Source: Dermatophagoides farinae (Eukaryota; Arthropoda; Arachnida; Sarcoptiformes; Pyroglyphidae). Taken from it: a DNA stretch of 64,000 nucleotides. Below are positions 24,486 to 34,800 of this stretch, piece after piece. Both the position numbers and the translations under genes were made by a program. Below the pieces are notes generated by a model, which was not told where the DNA came from, made no database searches, and saw only the letters and a program-made list of their open reading frames with translations. The stretch's first letter is position 1; every line of letters begins with the position of its first letter. Location of the stretch: the NCBI RefSeq assembly GCF_024713945.1, contig NC_134680.1:2380001-2444000 (forward strand), written 5' to 3'.

Positions 24486-24833
24486 ATGTTCAATATAATT
24501 CGATTTAATTATTGGTCATTCATGTCCACAATGATCATCATTAATTGTTGGTTATTATATCTATTCATTCTTTATTGCCAAAGCAATATCTATGATTTAT
24601 TGGCCACAAAAAATAATTATAATTGTAAACATCTGTATCAATCAATAGAATGTTATCTTTTTATGGTATCGATTATAGCAACTAGTTCAATGATCATGAT
24701 AATTGTAGAGATCATCGTTTTATGGTATTATCGCTATCAAATTGGTCGATATTTTCCAGCATATCAATTCACATGTCTATTTGGACGTATAATACGAATA
24801 ATTTTCGAATTTATTTTTATTGAATTATTTTAA
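24486..24833 (+). CDS. Small multi-pass membrane protein, unknown
   Basis: Intronless frame of 115 residues, ATG at 24486. Two strong hydrophobic segments (about residues 13-32 and 57-80) and a weaker amphipathic C-terminal one (IIRIIFEFIFIEL) suggest two or three membrane passes. Cysteines at NYNCKHLY and SIECYLF lie between the first two segments and could pair outside the cell. No family is recognised. The gene follows another small membrane-protein gene in the same direction and ends about 125 bp before the retrotransposon junction. Confidence 0.45.
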   Translation: MFNIIRFNYWSFMSTMIIINCWLLYLFILYCQSNIYDLLATKNNYNCKHLYQSIECYLFMVSIIATSSMIMIIVEIIVLWYYRYQIGRYFPAYQFTCLFGRIIRIIFEFIFIELF

Positions 24834-24958
24834 TGAAATTTTCAAAACCGAAAACAGAAACAAATAATAATGATAATAAACAACAAATATAAAACATCAT
24901 CAATAATATTTTCATATACAATGATCTTTGCATTTAAAAACAATATAAAATCAATCTG

Positions 24959-24974
24959 ATGCGCGAAATTCGAT
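24959..24974. repeat. Target-site duplication of the LINE, left copy
   Basis: ATGCGCGAAATTCGAT, identical to 26098-26113. It abuts the 3' (AT-rich triplet tail) end of the minus-strand retrotransposon. Confidence 0.9.
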
Positions 24975-26097
24975 AATAATAATAATAATTTTATTTATGC
25001 GCTTATCTTGGAGATATTCGCGCGTATAAAAGGTTGAAAATAAGAGATTACAAAATGAAATTAAGTAAAAATCTAACTAAGAGAAAATGACAATTAAAAT
25101 CTGAATATAAAACTAAAAAGAAAGTAAAGTTTGATTTTGTATTGCCTTTAAATGATTGTATATGTGTTTACAAAGGAATTTAAATTTACTGTGTATGTGT
25201 TTGTTCTGTGTAAAGTTATCTAGTGATGTGATGTTTCCTAGGTTTAATTGTGTTCTTATGTTTGTGTAATTTGTACAGTATAATAAGAGGTGTTTAACGT
25301 TTTGGACTGTGTGATGATTTGTACATGTGCAAGTGTTTGTGTTTGTAATTTGAAATCTGTGTAAATATTCTTGAAAATTACCATGTCCAGTGTAAAATTG
25401 TGTGGTTATGAAATCTATATGTATGAATTTGGGGATATTTGGGAGGGGGAAAAATTCTTTAAATGTTTCATTTGTGCTTTGATGTGCAAGTGTCATGGCA
25501 TTCTGTTTTGTTGTTTCAATAAAATGTTCGATTGTTGTATTGTGTAGTGTTTCTAGTGTAATGTTGTGTCTGTGTAGGAATTTTGTTTGTTTAATTAAAA
25601 TGTTGTCACTTAGGGGTTCAATCTTCGTTAATAGTGTTGTACAAGCTTTAGAGATTGTTCTGTAACCCATAATCGAGTGTCTTAAGATTGTGTGTTGTGC
25701 GGATTCTAGTTTTTTCACTTGTTTTTTTGTTATGTGTTTGAACCATATTTCAGATCCGTATGTGAGTTGGGGTCTGATGAGACCTTTGTACAAATTTTGT
25801 CTTTTTTTTGTGTTAATTCCATATGTGTTTTTACAAAAGTTAAAAAGTGCGTTTTTTATACGAATTGTTTTAGCTATAGTGTTTTCTATGTGTAAATTGA
25901 AGTTAATTTTGTTGCGGTGTTGGTGGTTTTGCATAGTGAGACCAAGAATTTTCATTTTGTCTACTATTTGTATGTGTTCGTTGTTTAATGTGATGGGAGT
26001 GGTGAGAGATTTTTTGTGGAAGTGTAGAATTTGTGTTTTTTGTGTGTTAATGGTCAGGTAATTGTTAGTGGACCACGTGTTGATGTATGCGGTTGAT
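24975..26097 (-). mobile_element. 5'-truncated non-LTR retrotransposon (LINE, Jockey/I-like)
   Basis: A 1.1-kb LINE copy in minus orientation, bounded by 16-bp target-site duplications. It holds the C-terminal part of a reverse transcriptase frame, a 3' UTR of about 140 bp and a terminal (TTA)n-type tail at 24975-24990, the structure left by target-primed reverse transcription. The 5' part (endonuclease and catalytic RT core) is missing. An AATAAA in the 3' end may now serve the upstream CRAL-TRIO gene. The perfect duplication and uninterrupted reading frame point to a young insertion. Confidence 0.92.
25113..26097 (-). CDS. Reverse transcriptase C-terminal fragment of the LINE
   Basis: The frame is open from the truncation junction at 26097 to the stop at 25113 (about 327 residues), although the first ATG in it is at 25955. 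Upstream of that ATG it reads through TWSTNNYLTINTQKTQILHF, the typical late-palm/thumb stretch of LINE reverse transcriptases. Then come LYKGLIRPQLTYGSEIWF, a leucine-rich thumb region, and a C-terminal CCHC-like motif (CTCTNHH ... HLLLYC) usual after the RT of Jockey/I/R1-type elements. The coding strand is very rich in A and C and poor in G, unlike the flanking host genes. The catalytic YADD region is absent because of the 5' truncation, so this copy cannot be active alone. Confidence 0.88.
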
Positions 26098-26113
26098 ATG
26101 CGCGAAATTCGAT
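26098..26113. repeat. Target-site duplication of the LINE, right copy
   Basis: ATGCGCGAAATTCGAT, identical to 24959-24974. Its base at 26113 is also the last base of the CRAL-TRIO gene stop codon, so the insertion lies just inside that gene's 3' UTR. Confidence 0.9.
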
Positions 26114-26946
26114 CATTTAGCCATTGTACGTTTTAGTTTGTATGTTTTGTAAAAAGAATCAAGAAATTTTTCATCCAATCCTAATTCGGTCATCTCTTCC
26201 AATCGACGTGTATCGGATGGATAGGCATGTTTATCACGTGTACCATTCAATCGTAATGAAATATGTTTAACATCCATGAATTTAGGCAAATCAGTTTTCT
26301 TGCAATAATGAACCAAAGCACGAAGTCTTGGACTCATAAATGCCAATATCATTGACATGATACCATTCAAAAGCCATGGCAAATCAACTACATACATTTT
26401 TCGCATACCACCCGGATAATGTTCGATTGCTGAGATTTTGAATTTATTCATATCCATATCGACATTGGCCAAACCGGCACCGCCATTATCGGTTACATAG
26501 ACAAAACCATCACGTCCGGCAGCACGATCTAATCGTTCCAAACTGAATGCCATAAATTCTCTTGTAAGCACTTCTAATTCTTTAAATTTTCGTTGATTAC
26601 GTGTTGCTTCCCATTGAATTAGATGACCTTCATTATCACGACCATTGATTTCTACTTCAATTAATTCATAAAATTCTTTTGGAAATGATTTTTCGGTTCG
26701 TTCATGTACATTTAATGTTTTTTTCCATTGTAATGCTTCACACATTGCTTTAAACGGGCCATCATCGTTATCCAATTCATAAATATCATCGGCAGCAAAA
26801 CGTTCCACTTGCCATTCTTCAGTACGTACACGTTCAATATCAATAGGATGGTAAAGATGACTGTTTGTTTCCAATTCTTTTTCGAATCGAGCACGAAGAC
26901 GTTCAATTTTTTTCAATATTGCTTCACTTGGTGGTGGTAATGGCAT
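26113..26946 (-). CDS. CRAL-TRIO domain protein, MOSPD2-like
   Basis: Intronless gene of 277 residues, ATG at 26946 (MPLPPPSEAILKKIERLR). The N-terminal 60 or so residues form a charged helical CRAL-TRIO-N-like region. Residues about 90-255 match a CRAL-TRIO (Sec14-like) lipid-binding fold, with FVYVTDNGGAGLANVDMD in the core strand region and the string HYPGGMRKMYVVDLPWLLN, the usual 'ypg...vv..P' signature. Such proteins carry phosphoinositides or other hydrophobic ligands between membranes. The strings resemble the N-terminal domain of MOSPD2-type proteins, but the MSP domain and membrane anchor are absent, so it is either a shorter relative or a CRAL-TRIO-only protein. The LINE sits immediately after the stop codon. 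Confidence 0.8.
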   Translation of the reverse strand: MPLPPPSEAILKKIERLRARFEKELETNSHLYHPIDIERVRTEEWQVERFAADDIYELDNDDGPFKAMCEALQWKKTLNVHERTEKSFPKEFYELIEVEINGRDNEGHLIQWEATRNQRKFKELEVLTREFMAFSLERLDRAAGRDGFVYVTDNGGAGLANVDMDMNKFKISAIEHYPGGMRKMYVVDLPWLLNGIMSMILAFMSPRLRALVHYCKKTDLPKFMDVKHISLRLNGTRDKHAYPSDTRRLEEMTELGLDEKFLDSFYKTYKLKRTMAK

Positions 26947-29774
26947 TTTTTTTTTATTTCAAGTTTTGCTGATTGATAAAACAAATAAACTATTTCACAA
27001 ATAACAAATTGATACCGTTAATAGCGTTGCCAAATGAATGAATGATGTGGATCAACTTTTCCAACACGATTTTAATTGAAAAAAAAATACACATTAAAAC
27101 GCGACAATAAGACGTGTGTCTTACAATAAAGAATGTCGATAAATAGTCTTATTTTAAATAGTTATTACTTTAAGGAAAAAAATATCTTCGTTTCGGTAGT
27201 TGTGCCCTATTTTAGGGTACATCTGAAAATCTGTACAACAAACACGAGATTTACAATCTTTATATTAGATAAACTAAAATAGATTTAAAGTGGGAAAAAC
27301 AAAATTTTATTGGCAATGACAATGATCTAATCTAAACACAGATGATTATCAATCAACCTAACAACCTAAATAAATGTAAAATGATTCAAGGTCTGTAGCA
27401 CGATTTATTTGAATGATAAAAGAAAATTGATTGAAATAAACAATAATAATATAGAACAAATATCAGCACACAGAGAAAAAAAATCGATAAAAATGATTTT
27501 ATTTTTTTCTCAAAAAAAAATCAATCAATCAATTGAATTTTACTCAAAAATCATTCGGAATCAAATGATGAATTTTGTCTATATTGAAAAAAAAAGTTTT
27601 TCATGTAATCAACGAATACTTTTTTATTTGTCAAATACAAATTGATCGTCTGCACATCATCATCAATGGTACAACTCACAATCTTCGCTGTCGTTGTTGT
27701 TGTTGATGATAATGAATTGATTGTGAAAGAAATGAATTGATCGATCTTGACATTGGCAATGTTATCATCAACAACAACAACAACAACAAAAACATTGATT
27801 CATTCTGTTTGATCGATTGATTAATGCATGAGATAAGTTCCAGCAATGAAACGAAAAAATGAATGCGAAAGTGAAAACAGATTCGAAAACAACATTCCTG
27901 AATATTCGATTATGTTGTTGTTGAATTCAATTCTTAAATATGAAAAAAAATCAAATTTCATTCATTAATTCATCAATTAAATGAATGTTACGGATGGTGA
28001 GTATACGTCGATGACGTCAATTCTAGAATTTCTTGTTTTTTTTTTTGTTTATGAATTTTTCATTTTTTATTCAAATAGCAAATTAGCCATCATCGCTCGT
28101 AATCGAAATGGTCGCGTCACACACATACATACATTGATATAACCTTTCAATTGATCAACATCATATTATTTTGCCTCAAGCAACAAAACATTGATCATAA
28201 TCAAAATTGTTACCTGATTTTTATTGATTATTATCGTTGTAAACAAAAACAAGTATTTCTCATTTGATGATATGACCAAGAAGAAACAAATCAAAAAAAA
28301 AAAAAAATAAAATAAATAAATAAACCCAAATGAATATTATCCCAAAAATTGTATCGTGGATAAAAAAAAGTCCAATAATAATAATAACGATGATGATAAA
28401 TGCCAAGTGTATGATGAGGAGGGAAGAAGAATTTGACGACAATAATTATTGATTTGATTGTTAAAAAAAGAGAGAAAGAAAAAATTTCAAGATCACAAGG
28501 ATTGCGTGTTTTTTTCCATCATTTCGATAATCCTCAATCATTATCATCATTTCATTCTTCGATCCATGAATGAACATTATTGCACATTAATCGACATGAA
28601 TCATTGATTATCGAATGCCATCATCATAATTATGAGTTTGATTTTTTTTAAGTTTTTTTTTTAATTTTGATTCAAATAAAATCATCATCAATTTTAAATC
28701 ATAAATGATTTTACACTTTCTTTCTTTCTTATGTACCCATCCATCTATCACATATTGTCGAATCGAATGATTGATTGATTGTTGGATTGATCGATTGAAT
28801 CTATCGAACAATTATCGATTGTGTTTGTTGATTGGCACAAACACACACACACACCTTATCACAATGATAAAAAAATTGTAAAGAAACAAAATGGAAATTT
28901 TTATTTTTTCTCAGCCCGAAAAAAATGATGATTCAAACAATACAAAAGAATAGAAAATTTTTGTTTTTCATTTTTACATGAGATTTCTATTATTATAATA
29001 ATCACATCATTATCATCAAAAAAAAAAAAATAATAATGACAATGGTTCAATCAAATAAAGATTTAAGATATCGATAATTCTTTTATTAACAATATGTCCA
29101 ACATAACAACATTAACTGAAAACCAATAAATCATTACAATTATTCGAACAACAGGCAAAAATAGCAGAGTACGAATCAATAAAAAATTCTCGCCGATCGA
29201 TTAGTTCTTTTCAACCATAATGATGATTGGAAAATTGCAAATAATTCCGCCTGAAAAATCACAATAACTTACCAATGTTAATTGAATCATTGACCATAAT
29301 AAAAATAGAACATATGATTTAATAATGTTAAACATGATGATGATGATAGACCCTAACCTTTTATTCGTACCTAACTTTTACAGTAGAATGAACATGAATT
29401 GACGTCCCACTCAAATTCTTTTCTATATATAGATTATGGATCGATTGCAGTTTGATGATATGAACATGGTGGATCACAATTTTTTTGGCTAGATTTAGAT
29501 TGTCGATTGTTCGATACATTATCTTCATGTATCATAATGCTGACATTGAAATTTTTTTAAATTCAATGAATAATTCATTTGAAACGATGGGAGCGACCTC
29601 TAGGATAGAGAATGGTAATCAAAAATTCTGATCCTGCGATATAAACTCGTTGTTCGTTTCTTAATTATAATGTGATCTTGAATCGAAAACCACAGAAATT
29701 CATTTGAAAAATTTGAAATTAAAAAAAAAATTTGTTTAAAAAGAATGAAAAATTACTAAAAAAAAAATTAAAAT
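26947..29774. other. Intergenic region without a recognisable gene
   Basis: About 2.8 kb of AT-rich sequence with (CAA)n, (TTG)n and poly-A/T tracts and no frame that looks like a protein. The first 100-200 bp probably contain the promoter and 5' UTR of the CRAL-TRIO gene. A second copy of a dispersed repeat is at 27148-27202. Confidence 0.5.
27148..27202 (+). repeat. Short dispersed repeat, copy 2
   Basis: Near-identical to 4241-4294 in the same orientation: it starts CTTATTTTAAATAGTTA and ends ATCTTCGTTTCGGTAGTTG. The sequence after it (GTGCCCTATTTTAGGG) differs from copy 1. Confidence 0.6.
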
Positions 29775-31865
29775 TTATTCTTGATTCAATCGAAAATGTT
29801 TTAGATGAATTTTAAGATAGTCAAGAATTTCCGCCTGCGTCATTAGGCGGCCTTGTTTAGCATTCACTGGATTATTGACATTATCATCTTCAATATACAT
29901 GTCAAACATTTCAAATTTCGGTCGTACATCGATTATATTACGACCAGCAACCAATATGAATGGTATACCAATCGTTTTAGCTGTTAATAATCGTTTACCA
30001 ATGGTAAGATTAGAACGATCATCAATGAGAATATCCTCTCCGAATCGGTTACGGATAACATTGGCTAAATGCATAGAAAATTCTGTACCCTTTCCATGAT
30101 CTTCTTTACTATCACGTTTCGGTAATATTAAGCAAACTTTGAAAGGTACAATTAATTTTGGCCATCGAAGAAATAAGGAATTTGATGCTGAATCATATAG
30201 TGTCGATGTAGATTGTGATGATAAAGAATTGGTAGATGAGGAATCGGAATCCGATGATAATGATTGTTGATATTTACAGGATAGATATTCGACCGATGCG
30301 GCCAATATACGGCTAATGCCCAATCCATAGCATCCCATTTGTAGTGCTCTATTTAATGAATAATTTTAGAAAAAAAGTGATTAGATAAAATTATCAAAGG
30401 AATTTCAAAATTACAAACAACATACATTTGTTTATTTGAATGTTCAGCTAAATATATGGCTCCCATACGGCTAGAATATCGATCGGATAATAAAAATGAA
30501 TGGCCCAATTCTAATGCACGTTGTTTCGATGTTAAATTATGACTTTTACAATTTAGACAATGTGGTTGTTGTTGGTCATCCATATCAGCTAATAATTCGG
30601 CATTGAATGATTCAGAACAATCTAAACAGGTATACATTTCATCTTCACCGAGATTGGTTGCAAGCAAAAATTCATGTGAATGTTTTCCACCAATAGTACC
30701 AACCGATCCAACAGCTAAACCAGGAAATGAAAAAAATTAGGCTACGATAATTATAATGATTTAAAATATTACTTTTAATCACTGGTAATTCTAATAACCG
30801 GAATAAATTCTCATACATTGAACTGACCATCTGATACGTTTGTTTGGCCGTATCTTCATCCTTATCGAATGTATATAAATCTGAAACGAATCCAAGTGAT
30901 GAAATTACAATACACACACAAACACATGACGATTCAATTCACATACCTTTCATGATGAATTCTCGTGCACGAAGCAAACCGAATTTTGTCCGTAATTCAT
31001 CACGATATTTTGGTGATATTTGATATAAATAAATGGGTAATTGTCGATGGGATAATTGATTACATGAGGCCAATATTTGTGTAACCACTTCTTCATGTGT
31101 CTAAATTTAAAGAGATTTGAAAACGATTGATTAATCAATGTTCAAAGGTCAAAATTGTACTAACTGGAGCAAGACAATATTCCATTTGATGACGATCTTT
31201 TACACGAAATATCTCCTGACCAGATAATTGCCAACGTTCGGATCGTAACCATAAATGTTTGCCAACAATTGATGGCATTTGAACTTTCTGTGCACCAAGC
31301 TGATACATATGTTGATTAACTAAATCGTTCAAACGTTCTAATGATCGAACGACGAATGGCATCAATGAAAAGAATCCTTTATCGAATGATTTAATAAAAT
31401 TCTTTTCACGAAACAGCTGTTTACATCAAAAAGACAAACAAATAAATTAGGATTCATAAAATCAACAATCATAAGACAAAATGAACTTACACTATATTGC
31501 GTAATATCATCAACAATTGCCGAATCAAGACGAACAATTTCATTGAATGTTGAACTAAATAGGACTTCATTCCAACGATATAATCGTCCTCTAATTTGGC
31601 ATTGTTGATCCACCACATGATGATGGTGATGGTAATCACGTTTGGCATACGAATGATCATTCAAATTTTTATTAATCATATGATTTATTATAGATGAATG
31701 ATGATAACGATGAAAATTGATGATGCCAGTAGATATTCGTCGTTCACCATCATGATGGATATGATGATTATCGATTGAATTTGACAAACATTTTTGTCTT
31801 CGTCGTATATTCGCTTGTAATCGAATGAAATTTGATCGACATTTATTCAAAATAATAATTGTCAT
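29775..31865 (-). CDS. PARS2: Mitochondrial prolyl-tRNA synthetase
   Basis: Class II aminoacyl-tRNA synthetase charging mitochondrial tRNA-Pro. Six exons: 31491-31865, 31165-31416, 30947-31100, 30773-30880, 30426-30714 and 29775-30348 (583 aa), all GT-AG with consistent phases. The ATG at 31865 gives a basic N-terminus ([20 protein letters not shown]) suited to mitochondrial import. Motif 1 region: [10 protein letters not shown] ... GAQKVQMP. The conserved LAP|THEE string is split by intron 2. Motif 2: [31 protein letters not shown] and motif 3 GCYGLGISR follow, then an anticodon-binding domain. A CLDC ... CLNC pair lies in the inserted region (exon 5). A Ser/Thr-rich insert of about 25 residues follows motif 3. 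The bacterial-type layout distinguishes it from cytosolic ProRS. Confidence 0.93.
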
Positions 31866-34800
31866 GCCTTTTTTACACACACGCACACACTTGAATTATA
31901 AAATTTTATCAATAAAAAAAATTTAAATAATTTTTTTCCTGGAAAATAGATCAAATATTTTAAAAAAATATTTTATTTTTAAACATTGAATTAACCATTG
32001 CATGCACGCCGAAATATTTTTTTCGTCCAATACACAAACGCTATTTCGACTATCAGCAGTCTGTGTTTGGGTTAATTTTGGTAAATTTAAAATTCGAATC
32101 TATTTTTTGTGCTCGAGTTTTGTTTTCGTGGATAAATTATGTGGATGAATTGCGAAAATTGCTTATCCCGGTATTTGACCTTAACTTCCGTCGTTTGGTT
32201 TATTTTATTTTTTTTGCTGATTTTTGTGCTGAATGTGATTTTGATGGCGATTGTTTCTGCTTGTTTCTTATTTCGATGACACTTTAGCATTCACAATCAA
32301 CCACTTTTTTCGGTTCAATCGACCGACCAATCAACTCAATCATTCTAAAATGAATGAGTGATATATTTTCATAAACTAGTGTAAAATTTGAATGTTTGTA
32401 CGTTAATCCAAACAAACATACAATTTTTTTGTATGTATGTTGATCTTGAATTTTTTTTTCGTTTGTTTGTGTTTTGTTTGTCTATGCTGTTGATGATATC
32501 CTAAATCCGAGTGCAATAATAATTATTGCACTTAACTTTTTAGAAAACATGCGAAAACACACACCCACCAATTTTACATCGAACCATATGCCGCAATGAC
32601 GTTCATTAAAAACGTTTTCTTATATATGATTCGATCGATTTCTACTTGGATTAATCATCATCATCATTATCGATTATGATTGCACAATTTTTTTTCTTCA
32701 AAATCAACAAATCAATATCAAAAATGCAATTTTTTTTGTCTATTTTGCTTTCCCAACAATATTTACGGATGTTAATTTGTTTCAGACTAAATTGATCATA
32801 TAATAAATCAATCAGGCAATATATCAAATTAATTACAAATATCCGATTCATACCGATATGATCCAAATCTAACCAACGTAGTTTAATTGTTATTGATTTT
32901 AAAATCGAATTATCAATTTGGCAACGACAACAAAAACATTCAAGATTCAAATCATAAATGTTTATAATCTTTTTCATTTCTCATTGATATAGATAACAAT
33001 AATAATAATTTTCGTCGAAAATGGCGTGCGCGTGTGACAAGTAAACAAGTAACAATAACAGTAAAAATTATCCGTGTTTTGATTCACGTCATTAAATATT
33101 TCGGCATCACTTGATGGCAATCACTTTTCTCTCTCTCTCTCTGTGTGTGTGTGTGTTTGTGTGTTTATTAAGTCTGAATTGCATATCTTGATATCGAATG
33201 AATATTAAATTATGATGATGATGATGATGATGTTGAAAAGTGACTGGGAAAACCGATTTAAACCGGATTCAAAATTTATCATTTTTTTCACACTACACAC
33301 ACACACACACATAATAACAAATAATCAATATTTCTGGATGTTTGAATCCAGATCAATCCGAAATATTGAAGATTTTTTTCCTCTTCTATTTCGTTTTTTT
33401 AAAAGTGCAATTCCTTTTTCTTTCAGTGCATAACTCAATGAACTTTAACTTTGAAACATTTTTTTTATGTTCATCAACAATGCCGATGTCATTCCAATAA
33501 CAATTGACATCCGATCATCATCATCATCATCATCGATTTTCCTCACTGCCATTCATCCAGTTCTTTTTTTTCACCTTCGGGAATTTTAATCACGAATTTA
33601 TTTATTTTTCATTCATTAGTTTTTACCCGATGAACAAACAAAAAGAAAGAAAAATTAATGAATTTCTAATTCGTTTGGATAATTCATCCAGGTTTTCATC
33701 ATTTTGTTTTTCATTCTGACAAAAACAAATATCATTTTTGTTTCTTTATTCAACACAAAAAAACGCATTGTAAATGTTTGCCCAATTCATGTGCCTGAAT
33801 GAGACAATTAAAATGAATATATAGAATCTAAACAGAATAAACAAAAGAAGAAAAAAAACTTGAATGAATTTGAATATTCCAAAAACAACTACAACAACAA
33901 CAACAAACCAACTACAATTAGAAACCAAATTATTCGAATTTTTTTTGCCTGTATATTTGCTGAATGATGAAATTTTATCGTGACATCATTGATCTATTGA
34001 TGTGATGTTTGTTTATATATAACTATCATTTTTCCTAATTTTCTTTTCATTTTTTTTTCATTTCCTATTAATTCCAGAACCTATTCGGTGAATTTGACAC
34101 GCGTTCCATAAAACAATTAATTGTTGAAATATTTTTTTCCAGAATAAATAGAAAAAAAAACGAGAAACCAAAAAATTGAATTACATTGAATTATACTCAA
34201 AATTAATTGGATCAACTCTTCTCTTATCATAATGATGATGATCAAGTATTGGATCTCAAATTTCAACCATTCTTATCATATTTTCTTAATATGACCCAGA
34301 TCACTAATTAGTTTATCATTTGGATTGCTGGAGGCAAAATTTTGTTTTAAAATAACAAAAAAAAAATTTTGTCATTTTTTGAAATTAAAAAAAAACTACT
34401 TCAAAAACTTTTTCAAAAATCAGATTTTTAATCATGAAAAGAGTAATTTTTTGAACAGAGAAATTGTGTGTGTGTGTGTGGAAAACTCTCTCCAAACATG
34501 AGTGAATTATTATGGAAAAATTTCTGGGTAAATGATGGTGATGAAAGAAAAAATGTGGAAAAAAACGAGAACAAAATATGTTCGAATTTGAATCATTTTT
34601 TTTTGTCTGGTTCGAACGTCAATAAATTCGGACATTCCAATTTTTTTTTTGGATATGGACAAACTCCAGATGTGTGTGTTTTCTCAATATATCAATCGAT
34701 CATTGATCATCAATCATATTCAAAAAAATAAAAAAATTGTTTTCTTCTAATTTCCGCTAGTAATTGTTTTTTTTTCGTCTCTCTCTCGTCTCTATCGTCT

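Noticed and set aside
25690-26061. 123-codon frame on the plus strand
   Set aside because: Antisense shadow of the LINE reverse transcriptase.
32651-32977. 108-codon minus-strand frame with several cysteines
   Set aside because: ATG-initiated and mixed in composition, but short, with no signal, domain or convincing context.
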